Positions 10,439-20,676 of a DNA stretch of 64,000 bases are shown here, piece after piece. This stretch comes from Ryuthela nishihirai (lineage: Eukaryota; Arthropoda; Arachnida; Araneae; Heptathelidae): contig JAWZYU010000034.1 of assembly GCA_038380435.1 (NCBI GenBank), forward strand, positions 4,136,704-4,200,703, written 5' to 3'. Within the stretch, counting starts at the first letter, position 1, and each line of letters opens with the position of its first letter. Below the pieces are notes generated by a model that saw nothing but the letters and a program-made list of their open reading frames with translations, had not been told where the DNA came from and did no database searches. The position numbers and the translations under genes were made by a program.

Positions 10439-12382
10439 ATGCCTCGTAACTGTGTTAATAGTGCAGATACATTTTGTTACATTTGCAGGGAAGTGACTTT
10501 TGCAAGCCAGAAAAGGACCATCACCCCAATAGTGTTGGGTTGGGTTGTTTTACCTCTGAGCGGCACTATTTTGCACACCATGGGCTAAATGGCCAGGTCA
10601 CATGACCCCAAAGGCTCAGAGAAGATTGGGGGAGGGAACCCACTGGAACATCCGTTGCGAGACAGATGGTAGCCTCCCGTCAAGGTCATCCAGCGTGTTC
10701 TTTAACGTGCACAGGGTATGGCTCTCCCGCACACGGGGTCACTGCTTAACGTTCCATCCGACGGACGGCGGCCTTTCCAAGCCCATCGGTGTCCCCTACT
10801 GACCGTGGGCAGGGCGGGGAATTTTGCGGACCCCGATAGTGAAAGCAGCATATGAGTTTTATTTTGGATGCAAGATCGAGGAACAGGACAAGGCCTGGAC
10901 CCCACACATATGCTGCAGTATGTATGCAAGAAATCTTCCGAAGTGGCTGAAAGGCGAAAAAGTGGCGATGCCGTTTGCTGTTCCTATGGTTTGGAGAGAG
11001 CCAAGCAATCATGCAAATGACTGCTACTTCTGCATGGTTCCACCTGTTTCTGTAGGTATCACAAGGAAAAAGAAGTGGACAATAGCGTGCCCGAATATAC
11101 TATCTGCTCTCCGTCCAGTTCCACATGGTGAAGGCCTTCCCATTCCCGAACCTCCAAAAGAATTTTCCACTGATTTAGACGATGAGGAGGGAGGCGAACT
11201 GATGTTGGGTTCACTGCAGCCTTCGGTGTCTAATGATCCATATGTCTGCCATGGTGCATCATCTGCACCACACATTCTCTCCAAAGAGAAATGAACAATC
11301 TTGCTCATGATCTGGAGCTGTCCAAGGCCAAAGCAGTTACTTGGGTCAAGACTTAAACAATGTAATCTTCTCAAGGAAAATGTCCGAGTGACTTCGTTTC
11401 GAACTCATCATGAGCAGTTTGCACCTTACTTCAGAAAAGATGATGATCTTGGGTTCTGCTCCGATGTAGATGGCCTAATGAATACCCTTTGAATCAAATA
11501 TGACTCTCAAGAATGACGACTATTTGTAGACTCCTCGAAATTGAGTCTCAGTGCGGTGTTGCTACATAATGGAAATCGACTTCCATCCATTCCGGTCAGA
11601 CACGCTGTCTACGTGAAAGAAACCTACAACCTAAAACAACTGTTGAACTGTCTTCAATACAGCAAGTATGACTGGCATCTCGGTTGCGACTTAAAGGTAG
11701 TGGCTCTGTTGATGGGTCTGCAGCTGGGATATACGAAGTACTGCTGTTTCGTATGTGAATGGGGCAGCCGAGCAAAGACTTTGCACTACTTGAAGAGAAA
11801 CTGGCATCAGAGAAGATCTCTGCACTGGCATACCCACCACTGGCAGAAACGCACAAAATCCTGCTACCGTCCCTACACATCATAATCGGTGTGAAGAAAA
11901 ACTTCGTAAAAAAATGGACCAGACTGCATCAGTTTTCAAGTACTTGGCTGACAAAATCCCTCGACTCAGCGAAGCGAAAATTAAAGAGGGAATTTTTGTG
12001 GGTCCTCAGATCCGCGAGCTGTTCACGATCAAAAGACTCGGGAAGCGTTTCGTCTGGTGTCAACTAAATTCTTCGGGAATGTCAGGGCAGACAACTACAA
12101 GAAATGGTTAAGGACATGTTGTCTCTATATCACAAACTTGGCTGCAAAATGTCCTTAAATTCTGCATTTCCCCTTAGATTTCTTCCCCGACATCTTCGGC
12201 ATGGTTAGTGATGAGCACGGTGAACGTTTTCACCAGGACATTGCAACGATGGAGAAATGATACCAGGGAAACTGGGCCACTTCAGTGTTGGCTGACGACT
12301 GTTGGACTCTCGCCAGAGATGATCCTGAGCAGCTGTAATTCAGCGGCGGGCAAAGCGACTTCGGAAGTAGAAGAGGAGTTTT
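10439..12382 (+). pseudogene. Relic of an uncharacterised multicopy arthropod gene family
   Basis: Starts at ATG 10439 (MPRNCVNSADTFCYIC), is interrupted by SINE1 at 10535-10829, and resumes in TPIVKAAYEFYFGCKIEEQD. Later landmarks are AMPFAVPMVWREP with DCYFC, KLSLSAVLLHNGN, YTKYCCFVCEW, AKIKEGIFVGPQIREL, GERFHQDIATME and ADDCWTLARDDPEQL. Paired cysteines (CYIC, CYFC, CCFVC) suggest metal binding. I recognise this arrangement as an uncharacterised protein present in many copies in arthropod genomes; its function is not known to me, and transposon origin is an inference. The copy is dead: two compensating frameshifts around 11291-11345, further shifts near 11760-11914, and in-frame stops including TGA for Trp near 11513 and TGA within the TME.YQG segment. 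Confidence 0.75.
10535..10829 (-). mobile_element. SINE1 inserted in the broken gene, 5'-truncated
   Basis: Reads on the minus strand from ccgcaaaattccccgccc to caacccaacccaa. The flanks are accccaatagtg (10523-10534) and accccgatagtg (10830-10841), a 12-bp target-site duplication with one difference, and the host reading frame continues across it (ITPIV on both sides). It lacks the tRNA-like head, as expected from incomplete reverse transcription. This copy defines the SINE1 3' end as AACCC-type. Confidence 0.95.
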
Positions 12383-12484
12383 TGACACGAAGGTTGCTAA
12401 AAATTTCTAAAAAAAATCGTTGCCAGATATTTTTCCTGAATTCTGTAAACAACCGTAGTGTTCGGATACTTTTTTGAGCGACTG
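12381..12484. mobile_element. Half M1 MITE
   Basis: Only the right half: from tgacacgaaggttgc near the palindrome centre to gagcgactg, followed by TA. It abuts the end of the broken gene, so the left half and possibly the gene's 3' flank were lost. Confidence 0.8.
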
Positions 12485-12604
12485 TACATGTGATATGTGC
12501 ACATTACTCTATTATTATATAAGAAACTATTGCGGATTTCTCAGAATTCGTAGCCAATTTTGCATTTTCATTGTCATATTCGTGTTCAGCACCTTGAGAT
12601 CTTT

Positions 12605-12991
12605 GGGGCGGGGTGGCTCAGTAGGTAGCGCACCAGGCTCGTAATCTGTAGTTCCCGGGTTCGAGTCCCAGCTGGGTCAGCGTTGAGATTTATCTCCGCA
12701 AAAATTCCCCGCCCTGCCCACGGTCAGTAGGGGACACCGATGGGCTTGGAAAGGCCGCCGTCCGTCGGATGGGACGTTAAGAAGTGGCGCCGTGTGCGGG
12801 AGAGCCATACCCTGTGCACGTTAAAGAACACGCTGGATGGCCTTGACGGGAAGCTACCATCTGTCTCCCAACAGCTGTTCCAGTGGGTCCCCTCCCCCAA
12901 CTTTCTCTGAGCATTCGGGGTCTATGTGACCTGGCCATTTAGCCCATGGTGTGCAAAAAAGTGCCGCTCAGAGGTAAAACAACCAAAACAA
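12605..12991 (+). mobile_element. SINE1 copy, full length
   Basis: Complete head, core and one tail body, ending aaaacaaccaaaacaac. No clear target-site duplication by eye. Confidence 0.9.
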
Positions 12992-13171
12992 CAGCCTTTC
13001 ACTTATTACTCTCTGTATGGTAACGTGAACTCTCCTTTAAAATTACCGTTTCGGTACTTTTTTCATCTTTAAACAAAAAAATAAAAAATTCGCCTAAATT
13101 TAAGATGAATAGGTTTCAAACTCCAATTCTCCTTTTCCTTTTGCTAATTGAAATGAAACATCTCCGATGAT

Positions 13172-14576
13172 GATTGGCGCGGGGATGGCTCAGTCGGTAG
13201 CGCGCCAGGCTCGTAATCTGTAGTTCCCAGGTTCGAGTCCCAGCTGGGTCAGCGTTGAGATTTATCTCCGCAAAATTCCCCGCCCTGCCCACGGTCATTA
13301 GGGGACCCCGATGGGCTTGGAAAGGCCGCCGTCCGTCGGATGGGACGTTGAGCCGTGGCCCCGTGTGCGGGAGAGCCATACCCTGTGCACGTTAAAGAAC
13401 ACGCTGGATGGCCTTGACGGGAAGCTACCATATGTTTCCCAACAGTTGTTCCAGTGGGTCCCCTCCCCCAACCTTCTATGAGACTTCGGGGTCCTTGTGG
13501 TCTGGCCATTTAGCCCATGGTGTGCAAAAAAGTGCCGCTCAGAGATAAAACAACCCAACGTTAAAGAACACGCTGGATGGCCTTGACGAGAGGCTACCAT
13601 CTGTCTCCCAACAGTTGTTCCAGTGGGTCCCCTCCCCCAACCTTCTCTCAGCCTTCGGGGTCCTTGTGGTCTGGCCATTTAGCCCATGGTGTGCAAAAAA
13701 GTGCCGCTCAGAGGTAAAACAACCCAACGTTAAAGAATACGCTGGATGGCATTGACGGGAGGCTACCATCTGTCTCCCAACAGTTGTTCCAGTGGGTTCC
13801 CTCCCCCGACCTTCTCTGAGCCTTCGGGGTCCCTGTGGTCTGGCCATTTAGCCCATGGTGTGCAAAAGAGTGCCGCTCAGAGGTAAAACAACCCAACGTT
13901 CAAGAACACGCTGGATGGCCTTGACGGGAGGCTACCATCTGTTTCCCAACAGTTGTTCCAGTGGGTCCCCTCCCCCAACCTTCTCTGAGCCTTCGGGGTC
14001 CTTGTGGTCTGGCCATTTAGCCCATGGTGTGCAAAAAAGTGCCGATCAGAGGTAAAACAACCCAACGTTAAATAACACGCTGGATGGCCTTGACGGGAGG
14101 CTACCATCTGTCTCCCAACAGTTGTTCCAGTGGGTCCCCTCCCCCAACCTTCTCTGAGCCTTCGGGGTCCTTGTGACCTGGCCATTTAGCCCATGGTGTG
14201 CAAAAAAGTGCCGATCAGAGGTAAAACAACCCAACGTTAAAGAACACGCTGGATGGCCTTGACGGGAGGCTACCATCTGTTCCCAACAGTTGTTCCAGTA
14301 GGTCCCCTCCCCCAACCTTCTCTGAGCCTTCGGGGTCCTTGTGGTCTGGCCATTTAGCCCATGGTGTGCAAAAAAAGTGCCGATCAGAAGTAAAACAACC
14401 CAACGTTAAAGAACACGCTGGATGGCCTTGACGGGAGGCTACCATCTGTCTCGCAATAGCTGTTCCAGTGGGTTCCCTCCCCCAACCTTCTCTGAGCCAT
14501 CGGCTGTGGTCTGGCCATTTAGCCCATGGTGTGCAAAAAAGTGCCGATCAGAGGTAAAACAATCCAATTCAATCGA
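13172..14576 (+). mobile_element. SINE1 with seven tandem tail bodies
   Basis: One normal head and core are followed by the 169-bp tail body repeated. Repeat starts (cgttaaagaac or a variant) lie at 13559, 13728, 13897, 14066, 14235 and 14404, exactly 169 apart, after the first body inside the normal SINE. Each junction reads caacccaacgttaaag. The whole block is bracketed by atctccgatgat at 13160-13171 and 14577-14588, a 12-bp target-site duplication, so it behaves as one insertion. Overlapping reading frames of 60-130 codons arise because 169 is not a multiple of three; they are not genes. Confidence 0.93.
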
Positions 14577-14860
14577 ATCTCCGATGATCAGTTTACTTCC
14601 AATAGTAACCGAAAGGATGACGTTCCTGGCTAGAAGTTGTTTTCCTTTCAATGAAATCATAAACCAAAAAATCCCTTCTGGCCAAGTGGTTGGCTTGTTT
14701 ATCGAACGGATGTTGATTCGAATCCAGTAGAAAAATCAATTATTAAAATCAATCGAGTAGTAAACATGCGAAGGAGATATCCTGTTGACGTGGGACTCAT
14801 GGAATTATTAGCTGAAAAAAAATCTTTAATCACGGCGGGAGGAGTGGGAACTGACACTTA

Positions 14861-15370
14861 CCGTCGCTCAAAAAAGTATCCGAACACTATGGTTGATTAC
14901 AGAATTCAGAAAAAATATCTGGCAACGATTATTTTAAGAAATTAGTGATCTGGCAACCTTCGTGTCACGTGATTACAGAATTCAGGAAAAATATCTGGAG
15001 CGTGTACAGCAACTGTACACGCTCCAGTTACCGTTCACAGCAAACTGGAGCATGTGCAGTTACTGCACACGCTCCAGTTTGCTGTGAACGGTAACTGCAC
15101 ACGCTCAAGATTTCCGTGAGTGAGCCCACACGATCTAGTATCAAAATAATATGACCACCTACAGTCGGTCAAAAAAGTATCCGGACACTACTGTTGATTA
15201 CAGAATTCAGAATAAATATCTGGCAACGATTTTTTTAGAAATTAGTGATCTGGCAACCTTCGTGTCACGTGACACGAAGGTTGCTAAAATTCTCTAAAAA
15301 AATCGTTGCCAGATATTATTTCTGAATTCTGTAATCAACAGTAGTGTTCGGATACTTTTTTGAGCGACTG
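14861..15370. mobile_element. M1 MITE, long composite form
   Basis: Begins ccgtcgctcaaaaaagtatc after TA and ends gagcgactg before TA. The interior has the 15-bp and 33-bp hairpins (gagcgtgtacag, gtgaacggtaac) and an internal M1 start near 15163 preceded by aaaataatatgaccacc. It is directly continued by half an M2 element on the right. Confidence 0.88.
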
Positions 15371-15401
15371 TAGGTGGTCATATTATTCTGATACGACTGT
15401 G
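15371..15401. mobile_element. Half M2 MITE
   Basis: The sequence ggtggtcatattattctgat followed by acgactgtg matches the right arm of the complete M2 at 57347-57425 and is followed by TA. M1 seems to have landed on the TA inside M2 (the cctacc segment). Confidence 0.8.
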
Positions 15402-15590
15402 TATATACCACACAATCAACAAAAAATTTAACAGTCCCGTGCAAAACAATAAGGGAAAGAATTTCAACCAAAACCGATATCTAAATTTTCTACACTCTTG
15501 AACGTGCCTTGGAGTGATGGTTAATCCGGCCCTCAGTCTAAATATATTTTACTATAGTCAATATGCGTTTACCATTAAAGAAACAAATTA

Positions 15591-16045
15591 CCCCATTAGG
15601 TCTTACCACTCTTACCCATTAGGTCTTACCACTCTTACCATTAGGCCTTACTACTCTTACTCATTAGGCCCTACCACTCATACCCATTAGGCCTTACCAC
15701 TCTTACCCATTAGGCCCTACCACTCATACCCATTAGGCCTTACCACTCTTACCCATTAGGTCTTACCACTCTTACTTATTATGCCCTACCACTCTTACCC
15801 ATTAGGTCTTACCACTCATACCCATTAGGCCTTACCACTCTTACCCATTAGGTCTTACCACTCTTACTTATTAGGTCCTACCACTCTTACCCGTTAGGCC
15901 CTACCACTCATACCCGTTAGGCCCTACCACTCATACCCATTAGCCCTTACCACTCTTACCCATTAGGTCTTACCACTCTTACCATTAGGCCTTACCACTC
16001 TTACCCATTAGGTCTTACCACTCTTACCCATTAGGTCTTACCAGC
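15591..16045. repeat. Minisatellite, 23-bp unit
   Basis: About twenty copies of a unit like cccattaggycttaccactc plus tta. Spacing of attagg is 23 bp (15663, 15686, 15709); a few units are 22 bp. Variants gtctt and gccct alternate irregularly. No coding potential. Confidence 0.93.
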
Positions 16046-16097
16046 TATGGTGCCAACTTTTTGCTTGGCCCTTACCTTACATCAGCCCGGTTCGGAA

Positions 16098-16590
16098 CCA
16101 CTTCTTGGGATTCTAACATATTCTTCGGAATCTAATCTTTTTGGGAATCTAGCATATTTTTGGGAATCTAACACTTTCTTGGTAATCTAACATGTTTTTG
16201 GGAATCTAACACTTTCTTGGAAATCTACTATCTTCTTGGGAACCTAACACCTCTTGAAAATCTGACACCTTTTTGGGAATCTAACACTTTCTTGGTAATC
16301 TAACATGTTTTTGGGAATCTAACATATTCTTGGGAATCTCGCATATTCTAGGAAGTCTACCATTTTTGGGGGAATCTAACATCCTCTTGAAAATCTACCA
16401 TCTTTTGGAGAATCTAACATCCTCTTGAAAATCTACCATCTTTTGGGAATCTAACATCCTCTTGAAAATCTACCATTTTTTGTGGAATCTATCATCCTCT
16501 TGAAAATCTACCATTTTTTGGGGAATCTAACGTGTTCCTGGAATCTACCATCTCCTCGGAAATCTAACATCTTCTTGGGAAATCAGATGT
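16098..16590. repeat. Minisatellite, ~20-bp unit
   Basis: Degenerate tandem repeats of the form tcttgggaatctaacatc, roughly 20-21 bp, more than twenty copies. Towards the right the subtype ctcttgaaaatctaccatct alternates with ttttggggaatctaacat, making a local two-unit repeat. It follows the 23-bp array after only about 50 bp. Confidence 0.88.
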
Positions 16591-16902
16591 TACGAAACGT
16601 GGATCGAAAACATTTTCGCCGCCATTTTATCAGCGTGATCAGAAGTGACTCCATTTCCGAGTCATCATGACACAGATTCGTTTTTCTTGTGTGTCTTGTT
16701 CGGGCGACTGTACGTGAGTGTATTTCTCTTTCCTCTCTCGTGCAGCAATCGCTTACGGTTACCGCCATGAGAACGGAAACGGAAAAGGAAAAAAAAATTG
16801 CCTCTAATAGTTCCTAAGAGAAATAAAATTTGTTCACCTTCAAGAACCCTTTCAGACACTTTAAAAGCGTCACTTCAAGTTTACGATTGCGTTAATCTCT
16901 AA
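16591..16902. other. Unassigned stretch
   Basis: No repeat of the local families. It holds cgccgccattttatc near 16618 (YY1-like core) and gttcgggcgactgta near 16700, which vaguely resembles an M1 end. No gene supported. Confidence 0.4.
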
Positions 16903-16911
16903 AAAGAGAAA

Positions 16912-17439
16912 AGGTTGGATTATTTTATCTCTGAGTGGCACTTGCACACAATGGTCTAAATGGCCAGATTATAAGGACCCCGAAGGCTCAGAGAAGGTTG
17001 GGGGAGGGGACCCACTGGAACAGCTGTTGGGAGACAGATGGTAGCCTCTCGTCAAGTCCACCCAGCGTGTTGTTTAACGTTGGGTTGTTTTATCTCTGAG
17101 CGGCACTTTTTTGCATACAATGGTCTAAATTGCCAGGTTATAAGGACCCCGAAGGCTCAGAGAAGGTTGGGGGAGGGGACCCACTGGAACAGATGTTGGG
17201 AGACAGATGCTAGCCTCTTCGTCAAGGCCAGCCAGCGTGTTCTTTAACGTGCACATGGTATGGCTTTCCCGTACAGAGTGCCACGATTAAACGTCCCATC
17301 CGACGGACGACGGCCTTTCCAAGCCCATCGGTGTCCCTTACTGACCGTTGGCAGGAAGTTTTTTCGGATATAAATCTCAACGCTGACCCAGTTGGGACCC
17401 GAACATGGCGTGCGACCGACTCATCCACCCCATCCTCAC
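16912..17439 (-). mobile_element. SINE1 with two tail bodies
   Basis: Minus-strand SINE1 whose tail body is present twice; the junction near 17075 is the same as in the other arrays (minus strand cccaacgttaaa). The head at 17375-17436 is diverged. Flanks share aaagagaaa (16903-16911 and 17440-17448), a possible 9-bp target-site duplication, weak because it is A-rich. Confidence 0.85.
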
Positions 17440-17599
17440 AAAGAGAAATTTTCGAACGTAACGACTTTACAAAAATTAACGGTTTCTTGCTTTAGAAATA
17501 ATATTTTGTCCACCTATCTATACTATATGGAGTTAGAACTAACATCGAATATTTGTGTAACAAAGGCACACACCAGACGTCTTAAATCATTATATTAGA

Positions 17600-18265
17600 G
17601 TTGAGTTGTTTTACCTCTGAGCGGCACTTTTTTGCACATCATGGGCTAAATGGCCAGGTCACATGGACCCCGCAGGCTCAGAGAAGGTTGGGGGAGGGGA
17701 CCCACTGGAACAGCTGTTGGGAGACAGATGGTAGCCTCCCGTCAAGGCCATCCAGCGTGTTCTTTAACGTTGGGTTGTTTTACCTCTGAGCGGCACTTTT
17801 TTGCACACCATGGGCTAAATGGCCAGGTCACATGGACCCCGAAGGCTCAGAGAAGGTTGGGGGAGGGAACCCACTGGAACAGCTGTTGGGAGACAGATGG
17901 TAGCCTCCCGTCAAGGCCATCCAGCGTGTTCTTTCGCTGACCACAAGGACCCCGAAGGCTCAGAGAAGGTTGGGGGAGGGGACCCACTGGGACAGCTGTT
18001 GGGAGACAGATGGTAGCCTCCCGTCAAGGCCATCCAGCGTGTTCTTTAACGTGCACAGGGTATGGCTCTCCCGCACAGGGTGCCACAGCTTAACGTCCCA
18101 TCCGACGGACGGCGGCCTTTCCAAGCCTATCGGTGTCTCCTACTGACCGTGGGCAGGGCGAGGAATTTTGCGGAGATAAATCTCAACGCTGACCCAGCTG
18201 GGACTCGAACCTCGGAACTGCAGATTACGAGCCTTACGCGCTACCGACTGAGCCACCCCGCTTCT
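17600..18265 (-). mobile_element. SINE1 with three tail bodies, one shortened
   Basis: Minus-strand multimer: two full tail bodies joined at the usual junction near 17770, then a shortened one near 17935 (ctttcgctgaccacaagg), then core and head ending at ccaccccgc. Flanks ttaaatcattatat at 17582-17595 and 18266-18279 match perfectly and extend to 18 bp with one difference, a good target-site duplication around the whole array. Confidence 0.92.
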
Positions 18266-18333
18266 TTAAATCATTATATAAGAAAATGTTAAGTTACATA
18301 GTTTAATTAGAAAATGTTTCAAGTAATATACAC

Positions 18334-18480
18334 CGAAGAGTCAAATCATTATGACCAACGCGTCTTTATGCAAATCGAAGCAACTGCAGGTAAACGAGGG
18401 CGCGTGTGAAGGTCATGAAGCGGTATAAATAACACCTGATACCAACCAAAAGTTTACAGCACAAATCAATCGCTTTTGTT
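18334..18480 (+). mobile_element. Tc1-like element end (Tc1-B), remnant
   Basis: Starts caccgaagagtcaaatcatt after TA and shares gcgtctttatgcaaatcgaag and gcaggtaaacga with the copy at 24413, where the same leader precedes a transposase start. Here the leader stops before any coding sequence and a SINE1 follows. Confidence 0.7.
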
Positions 18481-18523
18481 TTTAAACTGCATAGTTATTT
18501 TTAAATTTTACCAGTCCACTAAA

Positions 18524-18808
18524 ATTCCCAGCCCTGCCCACGGTCAGTAAGGGACACCGATGGGCTTGGAAAGGCCGCCGTCCATCGGATGGGACGTTAA
18601 GCCATGGCCCGTGTGCGGGAGAGCTATACCCTGTGCACGTTAAAGAACACGCTGGATGGCCTTGACGGGAGGCTACCATCTGTCTCCCAACAGCTGTTCC
18701 AGTGGATCCCCTCCCCCAACCTTCTCTGTGCCTTCGGGGTCCATGTGACCTGGCCATTTAGCCCATGGTGTGAAAAAAAAGTGCCGCTCAGAGGTCAAAC
18801 ATCCCAAC
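18524..18808 (+). mobile_element. SINE1 copy, 5'-truncated
   Basis: Begins in the core at attcccagccctgcccacgg and ends aaacatcccaa. Perfect 13-bp target-site duplication ccagtccactaaa at 18511-18523 and 18809-18821. Confidence 0.95.
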
Positions 18809-19551
18809 CCAGTCCACTAAACGATACAAAATGCCGTAGCATTTGATTGAATTTAAACTTTCTCAAAATAGTAGAATAAAAAAAAATGGAATATTTTTAT
18901 GCACCAATTGCAATACACCGAAACGAAGAAAATATAATAACAGACGAAACTGAAACATCATCATCATCCTCAAGCAGCCATGGGCTACGGAGGTCCAAGC
19001 AGACCGTGCAATTTAGTTCTCTAAGCATTTCTGTCCTGAGCTACATCTGCTGCATCTGTCCACTGCACTCCAATTCTAACAAGGTCCTGTTTGACATTGT
19101 CTGCCCACCACATCTTACAGGGGTTTATCAAAATAATGGAAACACGTGCTGTTTGTGGAGAACATTTTATTAATAAGCTGTAGGCCCACCTCGGGCGCTC
19201 AGAACAGACGCAGTTCGACGTGGAATAGACTTACACAAGTCATGCACATACAATATTGGAATGTGGGACCATTCTTACTGTAAAATATGGTCAAACTGTT
19301 CCATTGATGCTGGAGGTGGAGTGTGATCTGACCATGCGCTCCAGATACTCCAACAAAAGTTCAATAATATTGAGGTGGCCAGGGTCGCTGCTATACCTCA
19401 TCCGCATGCCCTGCAAACCACAACTTGACAGTTTTCGAACAATGCCCGCTATATTGGGTGCAGGTGGTCCCAGAGAATAGATTCGTACTTTGCGGATGTG
19501 ACACAATCCTGCAGAATAATTAATGGCCTTAAGGAATGCTATGATATGTAA

Positions 19552-20155
19552 CCTCACAGCATCAGGGATCCACCTCCATGCTTCACAGTCGGAGCCAAGG
19601 CACCTCACAGCATCAGGGATCCACCTCCACCCTTCACAGTCGGAGCCAAGGCACCTCACAGCATCAGGGATCCACCTCCATGCTTCACAGTCGGAGCCAA
19701 GGCACCTCACAACATCCGGGATCCACCTCCATGCTTCACAGTCGGAGCCAAGGCACCTCACAGCATCAGGGATCCACCTCCACGCTTCACAGTCGGAGCC
19801 AAGGCATCTCACAGCATCAGGGATCCACCTCCATGCTTCACAGTCGGAGCCAAGGCCCCTCACAGCATCAGGGATCCACCTCCATGCTTCACAGTCGGAG
19901 CCAAGGCCCCTCACAGCATCAGGGATCCACCTCCATGCTTCACAGTCGGAGTCAAGGCACCTCACAGCATCAGGGATCCACCTCCATGCTTCACAGTCGG
20001 AGCCATGGCACCTCACAGCATCAGGGATCCACCTCCACGCTTCACAGTCGGAGCCAAGGCACCTCACAGCATCAGGGATCCACCTCCATGCTTCACAGTC
20101 GGAGCCAAGGCACCTCACAGCATCAGGGATCAACCTCCATACTTCGCAGTAGGGA
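19552..20155. repeat. 51-bp tandem repeat, 12 copies, from transposase
   Basis: Units start at 19552 and recur every 51 bp without drift up to 20113. On the minus strand each unit encodes PTVKHGGGSLML, stop, GALA: the conserved Tc1 motif TVKHGGGSxMxWG with the Trp codon changed to TGA. Because the units carry the stop, the amplification came after the gene was dead. Since 51 is divisible by three, two frames stay open for about 200-280 codons, but they do not match the transposase frame and are not credible genes. Confidence 0.95.
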
Positions 20156-20462
20156 TGGTACGCTTCTGCAGGTTTTCGCCAGACTAATACCCTCCTAGTG
20201 GGGTGGGAAACAACGTGTAGTACGATTCATCAGAGCAGATGACACGTTGACAGTCTTTAGCATCTCAGTTTTTATGTGTTTTGCACCACCTTACTCGTTT
20301 TGTTGTACTGATGTTTGTAATCAGAGGTTTGTGAATTGCAGCACAGCCATAATTACCTGCGCGATGTAGTTCCCGGCGAAATCTTATGACGGAAACGGGA
20401 TCATACCGACTCGTTCAACTCTGCTACTATTTGCGATGCCTCGGTTTTGTATTTCCGCTGTA

Positions 20463-20676
20463 CAGTCGCTCAAAAAAGTATCCGAACATTATGGTTGATT
20501 ACAGAATTCAGAAAAAATATCTGGCAACGATTTTTTTAGAAATTAGTGATCTGGCAACCTTCGCGTCACGTGACACGAAGGTTGCCAGATCACTAATTTC
20601 TAAAAAAATCGTTGCCAGATATTTTTTCCGAATTCTGTAATCAACCATAATGTTCGGATACTTTTTTGAGCGACTG
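20463..20676. mobile_element. M1 MITE, short canonical form
   Basis: 214 bp between TA dinucleotides, an almost perfect palindrome with centre gtcacgtgac. Arms run cagtcgctcaaaaaagtatc through ttgattacagaattcag to ctggcaaccttcg. No coding sequence. This is the reference short form for the family, inserted in the Tc1-like element. Confidence 0.95.

Noticed and set aside
13298..14315. Repeated ~100-codon open frames with RRLREGWGRGPTGT and similar words
   Set aside because: They are translations of the SINE1 tail body in shifting frames (169-bp period) and recur wherever SINE1 occurs, in both orientations. No evidence for protein.
15591..16590. CRISPR-like look of short regular repeats
   Set aside because: Units are head-to-tail with no distinct spacers, and the surrounding genome is animal.
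16600..16660. YY1-like site as promoter
   Set aside because: A single short word with no transcript or initiator context; also next to a minisatellite.
19291..20133. Open frames of 200-280 codons, on both strands, across the 51-bp repeats
   Set aside because: They exist because 51 is divisible by three. The frame that matches the Tc1 transposase has a stop in every unit, and the open frames match no family.
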